DNA of 64,000 bases from Micrasema longulum (GCA_022494885.1 JAGVSM010003475.1:21098-85097); one strand, 5' to 3'. Shown: positions 9,813-20,945, numbered from the stretch's first letter. Program-made: numbers and translations. Notes: generated by a model from the letters alone, not told the origin.

Positions 9813-10284
9813 GTAAAATAAAACTTATTTGGGATTCTTAGTAAATAGTCTGTAAATTGGGATATTTGGGTAAATAATGAGATGTTAAATATTTCTTAAA
9901 CATTCTAGTTAGTAAGTGAAAATTTATCGAGGAAGTTTATTGTAATTTAATACCGGAGTCAACACACAAATAGCTGATAAAAGAAGAGCCATAACAATCA
10001 ATATATGGATTTAAACATATCTCTATAATAACGGGCAGACGATCGAAAGTCGACAGCTTTAAATGGAGTTCACTTAACTAAGGATGATGGCGCGCACGCA
10101 ATTCGGGAACTCTAGTATTTACTTAGTCAAAACAAAATACTGAATATTGATTATTGATTGATTTGGTGTTTAAAAATGCTGATTATTCAACTCTCGCAAA
10201 ATCCTAGCGCCAGTAAATCTTAGCACCCTACCAAAACTCAAAACACTAAATTTCTGAGTTTTAAGAGTAAGTGCATGAGAAAAA

Positions 10285-10400
10285 TATTAAACAAAAGGTG
10301 GTTTAATTTCATAACTAACATTGAAATCTGAGATCGGACGCAGCAGCCTCCTATAACGAGCGTTTTAAGAATGCTGCGGTGGACCCGACTTGAACACGTG
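10285..10400. repeat. Dispersed repeat, partner at 62246-62335
   Basis: AAGGTGGTT, then CATAACTAACAT, then GCAGCAGCC and TATAACGAGCGTTTT are shared in order with 62246-62335. GC content is higher than the surroundings. Origin unknown; a LINE fragment is possible but I could not fix a frame. Confidence 0.5.
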
Positions 10401-10540
10401 ATGTCCATGCCTCAAGAAACCCCAAAGAAAAGTTGCCTCTTCTTTACACCTGCAAGATCACCTGGTCGTTTAATGCGGTGCCTGCTATTCCTAGCCGCAC
10501 TCCTAGCTATTACAACCCTGACATAAAATAGTAAAACATA

Positions 10541-11136
10541 AGGTCAAAGCACCAATGAATGACCGTTTAAGGTTCAGCTTGTAGTGAAATCCACATTAAA
10601 GGGATACATTTCATTATTTAAGCGTACAAAATAAAAGAAAACAATAAAAAACACATGAATTTTTTGAAGTACTTTTACTTTTTTATTGAAAAACGAGTAT
10701 TACAATTATAATTCGTATTACTCTAAAAAAATAGCAGAATCACCAGTGAATGACAACTACTCCCCCAGTAAAAATAAAACTCAGATTTAGTTCCATCATA
10801 ACATTATAAAACACCCTAACACATTAGAATATGGATATATTCAAAGAATTCCATAAGAAATAGCATCAAATACAACACTTACCACACCTTTCCTTAAAAA
10901 AACACTATCAATCTCAGAACAATAACGGGAAGACGCACTATTACCTTTTGACAACTCACAGTTCAAAACTGATAGATTTGTTTCTTACCAAAAGATGTGT
11001 CCGCCTACTGCTTTTGTCATAGTTTCAAGTGTTAAAAGTTTTTTGACTGGACACATGTAGCAATTCTTATTATATTGTGTTTTATTAACCAATGGTCATT
11101 TACTGGGGGGTGGTCATTTACTGGTACTTTGACCTT
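10541..11136. mobile_element. TIR element with nested inner inverted repeat
   Basis: AGGTCAAAGCACCAATGAAT at 10541 is answered by the complement of AGGTCAAAGTACCAGTAAAT ending at 11136, both flanked by TA. A second, inner inverted pair is present: ACCAGTGAATGAC with CCCCCAGTAAA near 10741-10775 and its complement (TTTACTGGGGGG, ATGGTCATTTACTGG) near 11091-11125. The 596-bp interior has no transposase. The TA flanks fit a Tc1/mariner-type non-autonomous element. Confidence 0.65.
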
Positions 11137-11139
11137 ATA

Positions 11140-11499
11140 CTCGTATATATTTTTGACAGGTTATGTTTTTCTTATTTTAAATTGTTTATTTACTTATTCT
11201 TTTTTAATTGTTATGCATTTCGTTTCAATTTTATAATATTTTGTACACTTGCCAAACACAAGAGCCGAACTCTTTTTTGGCAAGTTCAACCAAGTTCAAG
11301 TGTTTTTTTAAATATTTATTTACGCATTCTTTTCGTGCTAAATAAAGGCTTACTAATTAAAAAATATATACAAAACGTATAAATAAAAATATCGTTTCTG
11401 GCTGGGAATTCGCAAGACGCAAAATGTATATTGTTTTTGAATACAAAATATTAAGTGCATAATTTAATGAAAATAAAATAAGTTTTTCGATTGTTATAA
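11140..11499. other. No recognised gene
   Basis: Low-complexity AT-rich DNA. An open frame crosses 11092-11382, but it starts inside the TIR of the preceding element and is dominated by F, I, Y and L codons, so I do not call it a gene. Confidence 0.4.
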
Positions 11500-11715
11500 C
11501 TTAAAAAAATAAAATATTATGAAAACATACGAGTATAATACATGAACAAGATATTATACTCCCAGGAGTTATAAAAAAAAACTCATTTGGGACGGTACAT
11601 ACAAAGAAAACATTTTGGTGACAATACATAATATCAGTTAATACAGTCAAAATAGCAAGAAAACATATATTAGAAACATAAAACACAGTATTATACACTA
11701 TTTAAATGCAAAAAA
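11500..11715. repeat. Dispersed repeat R5, copy 1
   Basis: Shares with 46770-46985 the blocks ATATAATACATGA, ACATAATATCAGTTAATACA and ACATAAAACACAG in the same order. It looks like a LINE 3' UTR read in reverse but no coding end is attached to either copy. Confidence 0.5.
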
Positions 11716-11914
11716 TAAGCAATATTTTTTAATTGCAACAATTTTCTACTTTACTAATATTTATTTTTTGACAATAACTGTTTATAGTAGTTTAAAAGCT
11801 GTTTAACGAACTGTTTTAACGTGTTTATAGTAGCTTTTAAAACAATGGCAGATTTTATTTTATTCGATCCTCGTGACCAATGAATATATTTATGTTTTTC
11901 CCTTCTTAAAAATG

Positions 11915-12250
11915 AGGAAGTTCAGTACATTTTTATGTTTTTTTATTTATTAATAGAATATTTAACTAAGCTAGATTTTATTTAAAAATTTTATGTATCG
12001 TATTATCAGCGCCATAATTTTGGAAAGTTTTGTAATTACGAAATAACTCCGCGTGTGACGTCAGCTCTGCCCATTGGTCCTTTGACGGCAAGCAAGCGGG
12101 AAATCTTCCATTACTGTCTTATCGTTGGTTAATTCATATGAACCAGTGACGTCGTTCGGAATTGTCCGTTTTCAGTAAACTTTGCCGTACAATTTAATGC
12201 TTAAATTTTTACCGCGTGCAAGAAAACATTTGAGGTTATTAGAAGCGAAC
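11915..12250 (+). repeat. Dispersed repeat R6, copy 1
   Basis: Core TGTATCGTATTATCAGCG is followed by a TGACGTCA-containing block, a CATTGGTC block, and AGTGACGTCGTTC. The same order is found at 14690-15095, 32870-33190 and, more decayed, 57225-57455; 29875-29905 has only the core, reversed. The outer ends of copies 1 and 2 carry GGAAGTTCAG and its complement, suggesting a TIR element, but I cannot define exact ends. Confidence 0.6.
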
Positions 12251-12604
12251 TTAGAAACTTCCATTGAAGGAGTTACTAAAATATTTGCGAAAATGTCCAA
12301 ATTTTTTATAATCCAGAGGAAATTATAAAAAATTAAGCCACTGCGGAAAGAAACATTGAATTTCTGAAGATCTTAGGTGTAAAAATAAAAAAAATTATTG
12401 AAGAAATGGACCCAGACCCGTGAAAAGTAACTATTTTATAAAATATGTATGCATAAGCAAAGCAATAAATAACCAAAGTAAGAGGAAAATTTTATTTATT
12501 TACCTAAGTGTGTATGTAGTAAATAAAGTAATTATTATTTTTTTAATAAACTATGATTATTATTATATATGTTTGCAAAGAACTTTGAAAAATAGTTGTG
12601 CGAT

Positions 12605-13325
12605 TTATTTTTTTTTATTTTATTTTTTTAACTTTTTTTTTTTTATTTTTTTATTTTATTTTTTATTTTATTTTATTTTATTTTATTTTATTAGGAAATT
12701 CAACAAAGATACATACTAGAAAACATACAGTTTAAAAGCATTCGTAGATACAATTTAACATGCATATATATCTTCAATTATAGAATTACAAAAAATAGAT
12801 TTATACGTTAAGTTGTAATACATATTTTTTAATATTTTTGTTTATACAGGATACAATGCAATAAAAAATAAGTTGTACGTGTGTACTTATTGAATAAGAT
12901 TTATTTCTAAGAGATTATTCGCAAAAGCTGAGAGAGTATCATGAAAAATGACAATTTTATAGTTTCGGCAGTATATATTATATTCCCGACACATGCGGGC
13001 CATAGGTGTGCGGTATGTAGCATTATTTGAAAACAAAGGCAGTTTAAATATTTCCCGATGTCTGAGTTTATTTGTCAATCCTGCATTTATTTGTATTTTA
13101 TTTAGAAGTTTAGTATCTACTTTGTAGTTTAATATTTTATACAGAAATTTTATATCGAAAACAACGCGGCGTTTTATCAGAGAATTAAAATGAAAAAGAG
13201 TTAAAAATTGCTCGTAATTTGAATTTGAACGTGGGTTAGAAATTTGGAACTTAAACAAAAGGTACTTTAAGAACTTTTTTTGAACAGATTCTATTGAATT
13301 TATATGGTTGTGATATTGATATTTC
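12605..13325 (-). mobile_element. LINE 3' end, family G, copy 1
   Basis: Minus strand. The frame reads HINSIESVQKKFLKYLLFKF, continues from 13258 to 12887 as one 123-codon open frame with SLIKRRVVFDIKFLYKILNY and MARMCREYNIYCRN, and stops. Then comes an AT-rich 3' UTR ending in a TAAAA tandem tail at 12605-12690. The ESVQKKFLKYL and R-R-x-x-x-D-x-x-F-L-Y-K elements are the usual region beyond the RT active site in jockey-like LINEs. The open frame is unusually intact for this window, but the RT core is missing. A related 3' end lies at 27195-27720. Confidence 0.75.
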
Positions 13326-13339
13326 TATTAACTAATTAA

Positions 13340-13566
13340 AACAGGGATGGAGAATACCTAAGAAAAGGGAATATGGAAGAATGGGTATTTACAGGGCTTA
13401 TGACCTGTCATTGGCTGGTTTGAATGGCCACTTTACACACTGTGTAACATTCACCATTTTGTCTATGTTTTAACATCCATATTTCTTAATTTCTTGCATT
13501 TTTTGATTTTATTAAAGTTAAAGAGCTGAAATCTTTATTTGGACAAACTCAAATATTGTGAGATTT
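13340..13566 (+). repeat. R1 copy
   Basis: A forward R1 from AACAGGGATGGAGAATACC to the outer AACTCAAATATTGTGAG block, directly after the LINE at 12605-13325. It carries CACTTTACACACTGTGTAAC, itself a near-palindrome seen in all good copies. Confidence 0.7.
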
Positions 13567-14424
13567 CTAATTATGCTTCACTACTAATTAGTATAATTGA
13601 AATTTGTTTTTGCAAGAGTTATAGATGGTTTTGAATTACGCTATTATTTAGGTAGGTAGGTTTTTATTTATAGTTTGTTTAGGCATCAATAACTAATTTT
13701 CCGTTTTTGTTGGAGGTTTTTAAGTGTGCTTCTTATAACAGCATTTATTGTTTCCACCTTCCCGTAGGACTGAAGTTCCTCATTGCATTTTTCTGACGTC
13801 ATCTGTAGTGTACTAAAAAAAATATATTTAAGTTGTCTCGTAACATTTGACCTCCTGGCGCAAAAGTCAATCACCTCAGGGAGACATCTGCTAACTGGGC
13901 TTATCGGACGGTATTACCTGATAAGCTTATCAAGTCGTCGACCCGCTCTCTCTTGCTGAAGGATACAGAAAGGTGTGACATGAAATCTGACCTCAGTAGT
14001 GATAACCCGGGCTAACAAAATTCACGTAACTTAAATCAGTCGAAACGTTTGAATTTTTTTTAAATAAAGAAGCAAAGTGCCACACAAAATGGATATTGAA
14101 AACTATTTTCTTGAAAGCAATAACAAAGTGAACATTTAATCGTATTGCGAAATTGACTGTACGAAAAACAAACAAATTGAACACGTGCCTCATAGACCCC
14201 GAGTCGTCATATTTAACAAATGAGGTCAGCAATCATAAACGCAAGTCTGCAATAGCGTTCACACGGGTTATATTGTCCTGTCCTAACATCGGAACTATTG
14301 TCTTCGTCTGAACGCAAACGAACAGAAAACTTGGACAATAGCTACTTGCTTCGCTCATGCGTGTGGCTCTCGCGCATTTTCGCTATTTTTTTTTGCGCAA
14401 ACATAGTACGTTTAAATCAATGGC

Positions 14425-14620
14425 AATTTCTTCTAACCAACCAATAAAATAAAAGGTATAATTAATATAATTTTAGTTACAAAAAGTACGCGGAAAAAAA
14501 TATGGATACAAAAATAGAATTAGCAATTTTTGGACATAAATGAATCAATATCGATAGGGACAGGGGATTAAAGGATAGGAAAAGAGGAGAGATTAAGAGG
14601 AAACGCCGTTTTACTTTTTT
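14425..14620 (-). mobile_element. LINE 3' UTR fragment
   Basis: Read on the minus strand, a pyrimidine-rich stretch (TCTCTCCTCTTTTCC) leads to a 3' end whose complement is CAACCAATAAAATAAAA. The same end is seen at 56035-56230, where the coding C-terminus is still attached. Hence a 5'-truncated copy of that LINE. Confidence 0.5.
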
Positions 14621-14689
14621 TCACATAAACGTATTTCAGTATTTTCTTCCTGGATAGGGCAATAGAACAGGGATTTTTTTTTGAGAAAA

Positions 14690-15095
14690 TTAAGCCGTTT
14701 TTTTTATTTGTTAATAGACTACTGAATTAAGCTAACTTAAAAAAAATAAAATATGTATCGTATTATCAGCGCTGTGATTTTTCAAAATTTTGTATTTCCG
14801 AAATCACTCCACGTGTGACCTCCCGAGTTCTCTTCCGCTTATTCTCGGTGAGTTCTGCTGATTGGTCCGCTGTCGATAAGTAAACCAGAAATCTTTCTCC
14901 GCTTTCTTTTCATTGGTTGATTCATATAAACTAGTGATGTCGTTCAAAGTAGTCCGGTTTTATTAAAATATTTTATTTATTTCGTACATTTTCAAGAAGC
15001 TTTCTCGCACAATTCTCTAATTTTTCCAGCGCGTAAGAAAAAATAAATGATATCTGATTTCCCGTAGGGCTGAACTCCCTTATTGGCTAGTTTTT
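14690..15095 (+). repeat. Dispersed repeat R6, copy 2
   Basis: Same block order as 11915-12250: ATGTATCGTATTATCAGCG, ACCTCCCGAG, CTGATTGGTCC, CATTGGTTGATTCATATAAA, AGTGATGTCGTTCA. It ends at GGGCTGAACTCCCTTATTGG, whose complement resembles the start of copy 1 (GAGGAAGTTCAG). Confidence 0.6.
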
Positions 15096-15119
15096 ATTGT
15101 TTTGCTTTTTCGGTAAATT

Positions 15120-15345
15120 GTTTACTATGAAAAATAAAAAGACCTAAAATCCCCAAAAGGAGCCCAGTTTTATCTGCCGTCTTCGGACATACGGAAGTCA
15201 AATATAAAAAATAATTTTGAAAATAGGAAAAGGTACCGATACAAGATTTGATTCCCTTTCTAAAAAAACAATATCGGTTCAGTTTTGGGGTGCGGAAAAC
15301 GGGACAACGAGACCTTGATTTTGTAGATTTTAGCTGGGCATAATC
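15120..15345. repeat. Dispersed repeat R4, copy 1
   Basis: Shares GAGCCCAGTTTTATCTGCC and GGAAAACGGGACAACGAGA with 36400-36570 (GCGCCCGGTTTTATTTGCC; GCGAAAACGGGACAGCGAAA). Both lie in AT-rich DNA with no readable common frame. Class unknown. Confidence 0.5.
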
Positions 15346-15518
15346 TTACACTGAAACAATACCTGCTATATGCTCAATTTTTTTGCCAAAAACTGTTAAA
15401 ATTTTGCGAAAATATTTAAGTACATACTTACCTAAGTTTATGTAATATTTTGTTTATTAATATTTATCTATAAAGCATAATTTAATTTGATACTTAAAGA
15501 AAAAAATCTGTTTACTAG

Positions 15519-15775
15519 ATATCGGCCTCGTGGTCAGCGCATTTGCCTACCAAGCAAGAGGTCTTGGGTTCGATTCCTGAAATGTCTGATTCGAAATATT
15601 TACGAAAAAAAGTGTTTTCACACCAGAATATTTCATAGTCCCTGGACTGGTACCCGAAGCGTAAGACTGGTTATCTTATCTTCATGTAACAAAGAAATGA
15701 TCAAGAAACGCTGCAAATGGTGTACCAATGTAGTGCCCTATGCACCATTAGGTGCGGAAAGGGAATAATAATGAT
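15519..15775 (+). mobile_element. SINE1, most complete copy
   Basis: Head GGCCTCGTGGTCAGCGCATT, B box TTGGGTTCGATTCCTG, body with ATATTTCATAGTCCCTGGAC, then CGTAAGACTGGTTATCTTAT, GGTGTACCAATGTAGTGCCC and TATGCACCATTAGGTGCGGA, ending in an AATAATAATGATG repeat. It contains all the blocks seen singly in other copies and serves as the reference. The tRNA-like head carries both Pol III promoter boxes; the tail's relation to a partner LINE is unknown. Confidence 0.8.
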
Positions 15776-16033
15776 GTTTATTTGATACATATTTATTAGA
15801 CCTACATAAAATATTATATCATGAAACGCTTGAAATTTGATTTTGTACTTGTCACGTAAAAGCCACCCGGGCGTATATTATAAATACAATTAAAATGTCG
15901 CTTGTCAAATCTAATGAATTCAATTCCTATACTGGTAAATAAAAATATATAATATAACAAACAATTTTTAAAATAATTCAAGTGAAAGTGGTTTTTTCAA
16001 TGCTACAATTGGTGTTATGTCAATAAAAACAGA

Positions 16034-16291
16034 ATGAAAGAGGACTCCTTTGAAAGTGCAATGAAATCCGAAGTGAACAGTGATGAAGACGAAGATGCTG
16101 AATACATCTGCGTGAAGAAGTGTCTTGAACGGTATGCCAGTCACATCAGCACCAGTCTCCAGTACCCTGGGCCCCTTGATCTGGTGACCCTGCTTGGCTG
16201 CAGACCAGAGGATAGAGGAGCAGGATCCTCTGGGGGAAGGCTGACTAGCATCATCGACCAGCTGAAAGGCAACTCGAAGACGAAAGGTTAG
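16034..16291 (+). CDS. Candidate host exon, acidic 85-residue frame
   Basis: The best candidate for host coding sequence. It begins MKEDSFESAMKSEVNSDEDE and continues with a C/K-rich part (CVKKCLERYASHISTSLQYP) and a glycine-rich end. GC content is clearly above the flanks across exactly this interval, and codon use is balanced. The frame reaches a TAG at 16289, but AAAG|GTTAGT at 16283-16292 is a good splice donor (GT at 16287), so the coding exon may end there and continue elsewhere. Upstream, an in-frame stop lies near 15983. I do not recognise the family; the acidic N-terminus suits a nuclear protein, which is inference. A longer antisense frame covers the region but looks like a shadow. 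It could also be an unidentified transposon ORF. Confidence 0.4.
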   Translation: MKEDSFESAMKSEVNSDEDEDAEYICVKKCLERYASHISTSLQYPGPLDLVTLLGCRPEDRGAGSSGGRLTSIIDQLKGNSKTKG

Positions 16292-16639
16292 TGGACTTAG
16301 CATATTAACGTTGGCAGACATTTCAACCGAGATGAAGCAACTCTTTGAGAAGAGAATATTTAAATAAAATATTTGTTTGCAATTTGGCTTTTGTGATTTT
16401 TCCAACATATAAATAAATAAATAAAATAAAATAAATATTAAAGTCTAGGCATTAAAAAACAATCATGGATTGGAATAAATTAATAATTAAGATACCTGTC
16501 GAAAATTTTCGACATATTATGCAGAACTTTTATACCAGGTGTATGCATAAGATTTTGCAGGTTTTGTGGTAAAGAAAACACGCGATTTTCAAGGGAAAAT
16601 TATTTTTGTTGATTTAAAGTATTGCCCATCTTTTGGGTA

Positions 16640-17115
16640 AAATTTCATAATTAGTATTCATATACTCCACCAAAAAAACTGTCTTTTGCGGTAAACCATT
16701 CGTCGAGCCATTTTCCAACTTCCTCGAAATTGCTGAAGTGCTGCTCTGCAAGCGCGTGCCTCATTGATGCGAAGAGATGATAGTCAGATAGCGCCAGGTC
16801 TGGGCAGTACGGCTGGTGCAGAAGGATGTCCCATCCGAGCGATTTCAAGGTGTCTTTCACTGGTTTTGCTGTGAGACGGCGCATTATCGTGTGACAAAAT
16901 CACTTTGCCATGTCTTCTGGCCCATTCCGGTCGTCTTTCGATCAATCCGTGATTTAAATTAATCATTTGTTGGCGATAGCATTGAGGACTAACGGTTTTG
17001 CTGGGCTTCAAGAGTTTATAATACACAATACCGCTCCAGTTCCACCAGACACAAAGCAAAGTCTTCTTGCCTTTTGTAATTTGTAATAAAGTAATTTGGC
17101 CTTGGGTTGAAAGTT
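16640..17115 (-). mobile_element. Mariner transposase remnant, catalytic half
   Basis: Minus strand. One frame reads KTLLCVWWNWSGIVYYKLLK, then RRHGKVILSHDNAPSH, and after a frameshift near 16880 another reads PYCPDLALSDYHLFASMRHA and WLDEWFTAKDSFFGGVY. These are the second (HDN) and third (D of SDYHLF) catalytic aspartates of a mariner-type D,D34D transposase with the usual flanking motifs. The N-terminal helix-turn-helix half and the first aspartate are absent: the reading dissolves at about 17115, where an unrelated repeat (R3) begins. Frameshifted and truncated, so inactive. A TIR candidate (ACCAGGTGTATGCATAAG) lies at about 16533 without a partner. Confidence 0.85.
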
Positions 17116-17220
17116 TTTTTTTCTTCAAACGTCTAAACTTTAGATCATTCCATCTTTTGCTTGTAACACGATGTTCAATTACCGCGTGCAAAGGAATTAT
17201 TTACCACAGTCTTTTCAGAG
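17116..17220 (-). repeat. R3 repeat joined to mariner
   Basis: About 100 bp matching the inner ends of both arms of the foldback element at 20994-22534: TTTACCACAGTCTTTT, GTAACACGATGTT and CATTCCATCTTTTGC are shared in order. It replaces the N-terminal half of the mariner. Confidence 0.6.
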
Positions 17221-17504
17221 TTATCATTATGTTTAAAATGAAATCAGTTTGATTGTTAACGAAAAAAATATTGAACAACCTGGAGGACACAGAATATCTT
17301 CTCTGGCCTGGAAGGGTTAATAATTACTTTATTTGAAAACATGGCATATTTTATTTACTAACTTTTTGTACAAAATGTTAATTGTAAATTGACGGGGCGT
17401 ACTACCAAATGGCAATTTAGACTTATTTAAAAACAGAATTTAATTGGTTGGTATTTTATCAAAAATTAAGACCATCAATAACATAAGAAACGTTATTTCA
17501 CTAA

Positions 17505-17714
17505 CTATAATTTGAGCATACGTCTTACTTTTTTTTGTAACTCACTGTTAGTATTGTTATAGTAATTTTTCAAACAAAGCAAATATAAAAGTGGTTTTTT
17601 TAAATCACTTCCCTCGTCCGATAATAGTATTTTGCTTGCCTTTACTTGGCTAATACGTTTTAAAAGGTCGGGGTCTATTCTAAATTCAAACCAAGCGGCG
17701 TTAATATTTTGCAA
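17505..17714 (-). pseudogene. Unrecognised small open frame
   Basis: Minus strand. A 69-codon frame with a mixed, protein-like composition (FRIDPDLLKRISQVKASKIL, ending KKVRRMLKL). I recognise no family. It lies in 800 bp (17230-18000) otherwise empty of recognised features. It might be a LINE or gene fragment. Confidence 0.2.
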
Positions 17715-18009
17715 TGTAAATAATATTATAGCAACAGGTTAAGTTCATATTATGTACGCTGATACTATCACGATGGTACACACTTTACATGAGTAATATT
17801 CCAGTTATCGCTTCTGTAAACATTGCTATGTATAAGGGATGGTTTTGTAACCAAAGCTGTTTCAAGATTCGCGATTTTAATTTAAGATTTGTAATCTAAA
17901 TAGCACATCGCGGGTGGAAATTTAAAATAACACAGAGACAAAGTGAAAACTGTTCCATATAAATAAAACAATATTTTTTATAAACGTTTGTCGCAAAAGG
18001 CAAAATTAG

Positions 18010-18533
18010 CAGTTCACAATAGAGTCCTGTTCTCGGTCCTGATGTATGAGAGCGAAGTATAGACTTGGAAAAGCAGGGATGAAAGTAGGCTAAATGCTGT
18101 CCAAATGCTGCCAAAATCTCCCAGGCGAATGTGTGGTAAAACTATGCACGAGAAATGCACAAATGTTAAGATCCGTACATTTTGTAAGGCTGAGAAAAGC
18201 ATTATCGACAAAATCAAGAAAGGAGCCGTGCGCTGGTTTGGACACAGAGCGAATGTACAGCGAAAAAACGGCTAAGAATATTAATTTACAATGCGTATGT
18301 TGATGGATGCAGAAATAGAGGAAGACCGAGAAAGACATGGCATGACCAAATCCAACAAATACTTGAAGATGGACATGTTGAAAGTCGGAATAATCGGCGC
18401 GCGTGCATGGGAAGATGTATGAATGTAGAGGTAGCAAGATCTGTATGCAAAGATAGAGTGATGTGGCGTTCTATCCTCTCTGTCTACCTTTACTGGGAAA
18501 CGGCGTGATGGTTTGTTGTTGTTGTTATAAATC
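18010..18533 (+). mobile_element. LINE fragment, family A, copy 2
   Basis: Counterpart of 5590-6062 with a longer intact end: GRPRKTWHDQIQQILEDGHV, RRACMGRCMNVEVARSVC and CKDRVMWRSILSVYL lead to a stop at 18506-18508. Upstream, DKIKKG followed by VRWFGH is readable after frame changes. The 3' end is a TTGTTGTTGTTG tail. It lacks the RT core, so it is a dead 5'-truncated insertion. Confidence 0.75.
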
Positions 18534-18539
18534 ACATTT

Positions 18540-19790
18540 CTTGTTGTCAGTAAATTAATCGATTTTAAAAAAAGTATTTATCTCAGAGTAATAATTCGCT
18601 AGAGAACCCCTTAAGCTCTATTGCATAGAACAAACGTGTTCTAATTTTTTGATTTGGTTGTTTGTTTAACAACAAACGTGTGACGAACGGTTTCGGTTTA
18701 CGCTTGCGATTCTCGACGTGAGTACCTCACAAAAGTGGCCAGTTTCTTGATTGATAGTCATAGAATGGTTTTGGTCTGTATGGGCAACTCATTTAGCCAG
18801 TTGCGTAGTATTTCTTTAAGGTATTAGTCAGTATATTTATGTGCAAACCAACCAATAAAGAGTAAAATATTTTTAAAAGTAGTGATACGAAAATATACCC
18901 CGAGTTACCGATTTTGTTTATTTATACTAGGGCTGCATTCTAGAAAATTGCGTATATTGCAAAAAATGGTAGGATACCCCTTTTCGGTATATAAAAATGT
19001 TTCGAAATAACATTAGTCTTTTACAGACGCAAATCAGATTCTTTCCTTAAATTCCTTTAAGCTCTACTTATGTATTTCTTTTTACTGGATTATCAGGGAA
19101 TGCTAAAACAATATTAACAAACATTATTTTTTTGAAATACTGTATTTCTACCAGTGCATCCTTGTTAAAAAGAAGAGCTTTGGTGGCTTGTGCCGCTAGG
19201 TATAATTTAAAATTTAAATGAAATAATACTTGAATAGGAACTATTTTAAGCTTTGTTAATCACTTATAAACAAATATTTCCCAATGAAAAGTTACACCAT
19301 CATTTTTACAATGTTTTTCCAAAAGGTTTTTACACGCTTTCACGACACAAGCCCGTATTTTGATTTCGATCCTAAACGCTGAGCTCACGTCACACCCGGC
19401 TGACAGTTAAAGAACGACTAATTACGCGTTGGTCATCACTGAGCTTTTGGGCTTTAGTTAATAGGATAATACTTTTTTTTACAATTTTTAAGTAATAAAG
19501 GTCTATAAAAAGGTCCAGTTAAAAATATATAATAATAATAATACGTCACGATTCATGTGTATTTGTTTGTGGCCGTTGAAATTTGTGTATATCACGAATC
19601 TTGACGTCACAAAAACCAAGGCCAAACACGTCGCGTTTTTCTACGAACGTATTTTTATTAAATTTCTTTTTTTACATTTATGTATGAAAATATTTCTCCA
19701 CGATATTTATATTTATTTAGAAAGTACAATTATTTATTCTAAATCCATTTAATATATTTTTATTGATACCTATCTGTAGTATGTGATATT
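18540..19790. other. No recognised gene
   Basis: AT-rich DNA. A block with CGTGACGTCAAGATTCGTGAT-like sequence near 19550-19610 (reversed) resembles 26090-26130. No convincing frame. Confidence 0.4.
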
Positions 19791-19798
19791 TCCCAACT

Positions 19799-20530
19799 AT
19801 GGAAAGCATTCTTCAAAATAACTACAGTATGAAGATAAATAAAGACAAAACAAAGCTACTGACTGTAGGCCGAATGCAACACCAGATGAGAGTAGTGATG
19901 TCGGGAATACCACTAAAGAACACCAAGGAGTTTGTCTACCTCGGGAGCAAAATAACGTGGGACGGTCGGTCTAAGAGCAAGATCGACAGCCGTATACATC
20001 AAGCTAGACTTGCATTTAATAAAAGGTCAAAAATAATACCATCAGATAATATAGACCTAAAACTAAGAATACTCCTAATCAAGACCTATGTATGGAGTAT
20101 CTTGATGTATGGCTGCGAGACATGGTGCCTATCCGAAAGAGATAAACGGAGACTAGAGGCTTTTGAGATGTGGTCCTATAGAAGACTACTAGGAATTTCC
20201 TGGAGAGACCACAATACAAATGAAGAGGTTCTCCAAAGAATCGAAGGTGGAAGACACCTGCTCAGGACCTTGTCCGAAAGGCGAGCGAGATAGATCAGCC
20301 ATGTATTACGTCAAGAAGGCCTCCTACATGTCATAATGGAGGGGATAACCAAGGGGACAAATTCTAGGGGACGCCCACGCCGAGAGTACCTGGAGGACCT
20401 ATTAGAGGACGTGCGCTGCTCATCATATGTTGACTTTTAAAGAGCCGCACAAGACAGGGAGGAATGGAGGAGAAGAATGAAAGTAATTGCTGCCAGCCAA
20501 TCCCCGGATTGAGACCAGAGAAGAAGAAGA
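19799..20530 (+). mobile_element. LINE fragment, family C, copy 1 (RT thumb to C-terminus)
   Basis: The longest readable LINE segment here. From 19799 the frame reads YSMKINKDKTKLLTVGR, EFVYLGSKITWDGRSKSKID, YVWSILMYGCETWCLSERDK and FEMWSYRRLLGISWRDH, the conserved order downstream of the RT active site in insect endonuclease-RT LINEs. It is interrupted by TAG at 20291 where relatives have W (before IxHVLR) and again near 20440; the final part reads GRPRREYLEDLLEDV and ends in TGA at 20510-20512. The 3' end is a GAAGAAGAAG run. Truncated 5' of the active site. Related fragments: 47426-48016 and 52790-53336. Confidence 0.8.
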
Positions 20531-20752
20531 TATTTCCCTGTTTTCATATTTTTTGCGGATTCGGGCGCGTTTATTTGTGCACACATATGGTCAAAAATGC
20601 TTCATTGAGTTTTTTATATCAATATCAAGAATACATATTATTAAAACCGATTTGAAATATTTGATTAATTTTATTTCTTCGGGTAGTTTCTTATTGTAGA
20701 GTTTTAAGCCCTTGTTTTTACCCCTGAAAAGAGAAATCGAGGGGAGAACGGT

Positions 20753-20945
20753 TTCTTTCGTAGTGTAGTATTTGGCGCGTTCGCCTACCGCGCTCAAGGT
20801 CCCGGGTTAGATTCCTGGGAAAGTTGATACCAAATATTTGTTGTAAATTGAAATATTTTACTGTTCTTGCACTGGTAGCTGAAACGTAAGACTGATCACC
20901 TTACCTTCATATAACGGACGATTGACATACGTTGCCAAATAAATT
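20753..20945 (+). mobile_element. SINE1 copy
   Basis: Head CGTAGTGTAGTATTTGGCGC, B box GGTCCCGGGTTAGATTCC, tail GCACTGGTAGCTGAAACGTA and GACTGATCACCTTACCTTC. It stops before the last 70 bp of the family. Confidence 0.7.

Noticed and set aside
12420..12719. 99-codon plus-strand open frame
   Set aside because: It is the complement side of a LINE 3' UTR and its TAAAA tail, giving runs of F, Y and L.
15968..16408. 146-codon open frame on the minus strand, the longest in the window
   Set aside because: It lies antisense to the acidic candidate exon at 16034-16291, whose GC-rich codons create the open antisense frame; the ends extend into AT-rich noncoding DNA and no motif is visible.
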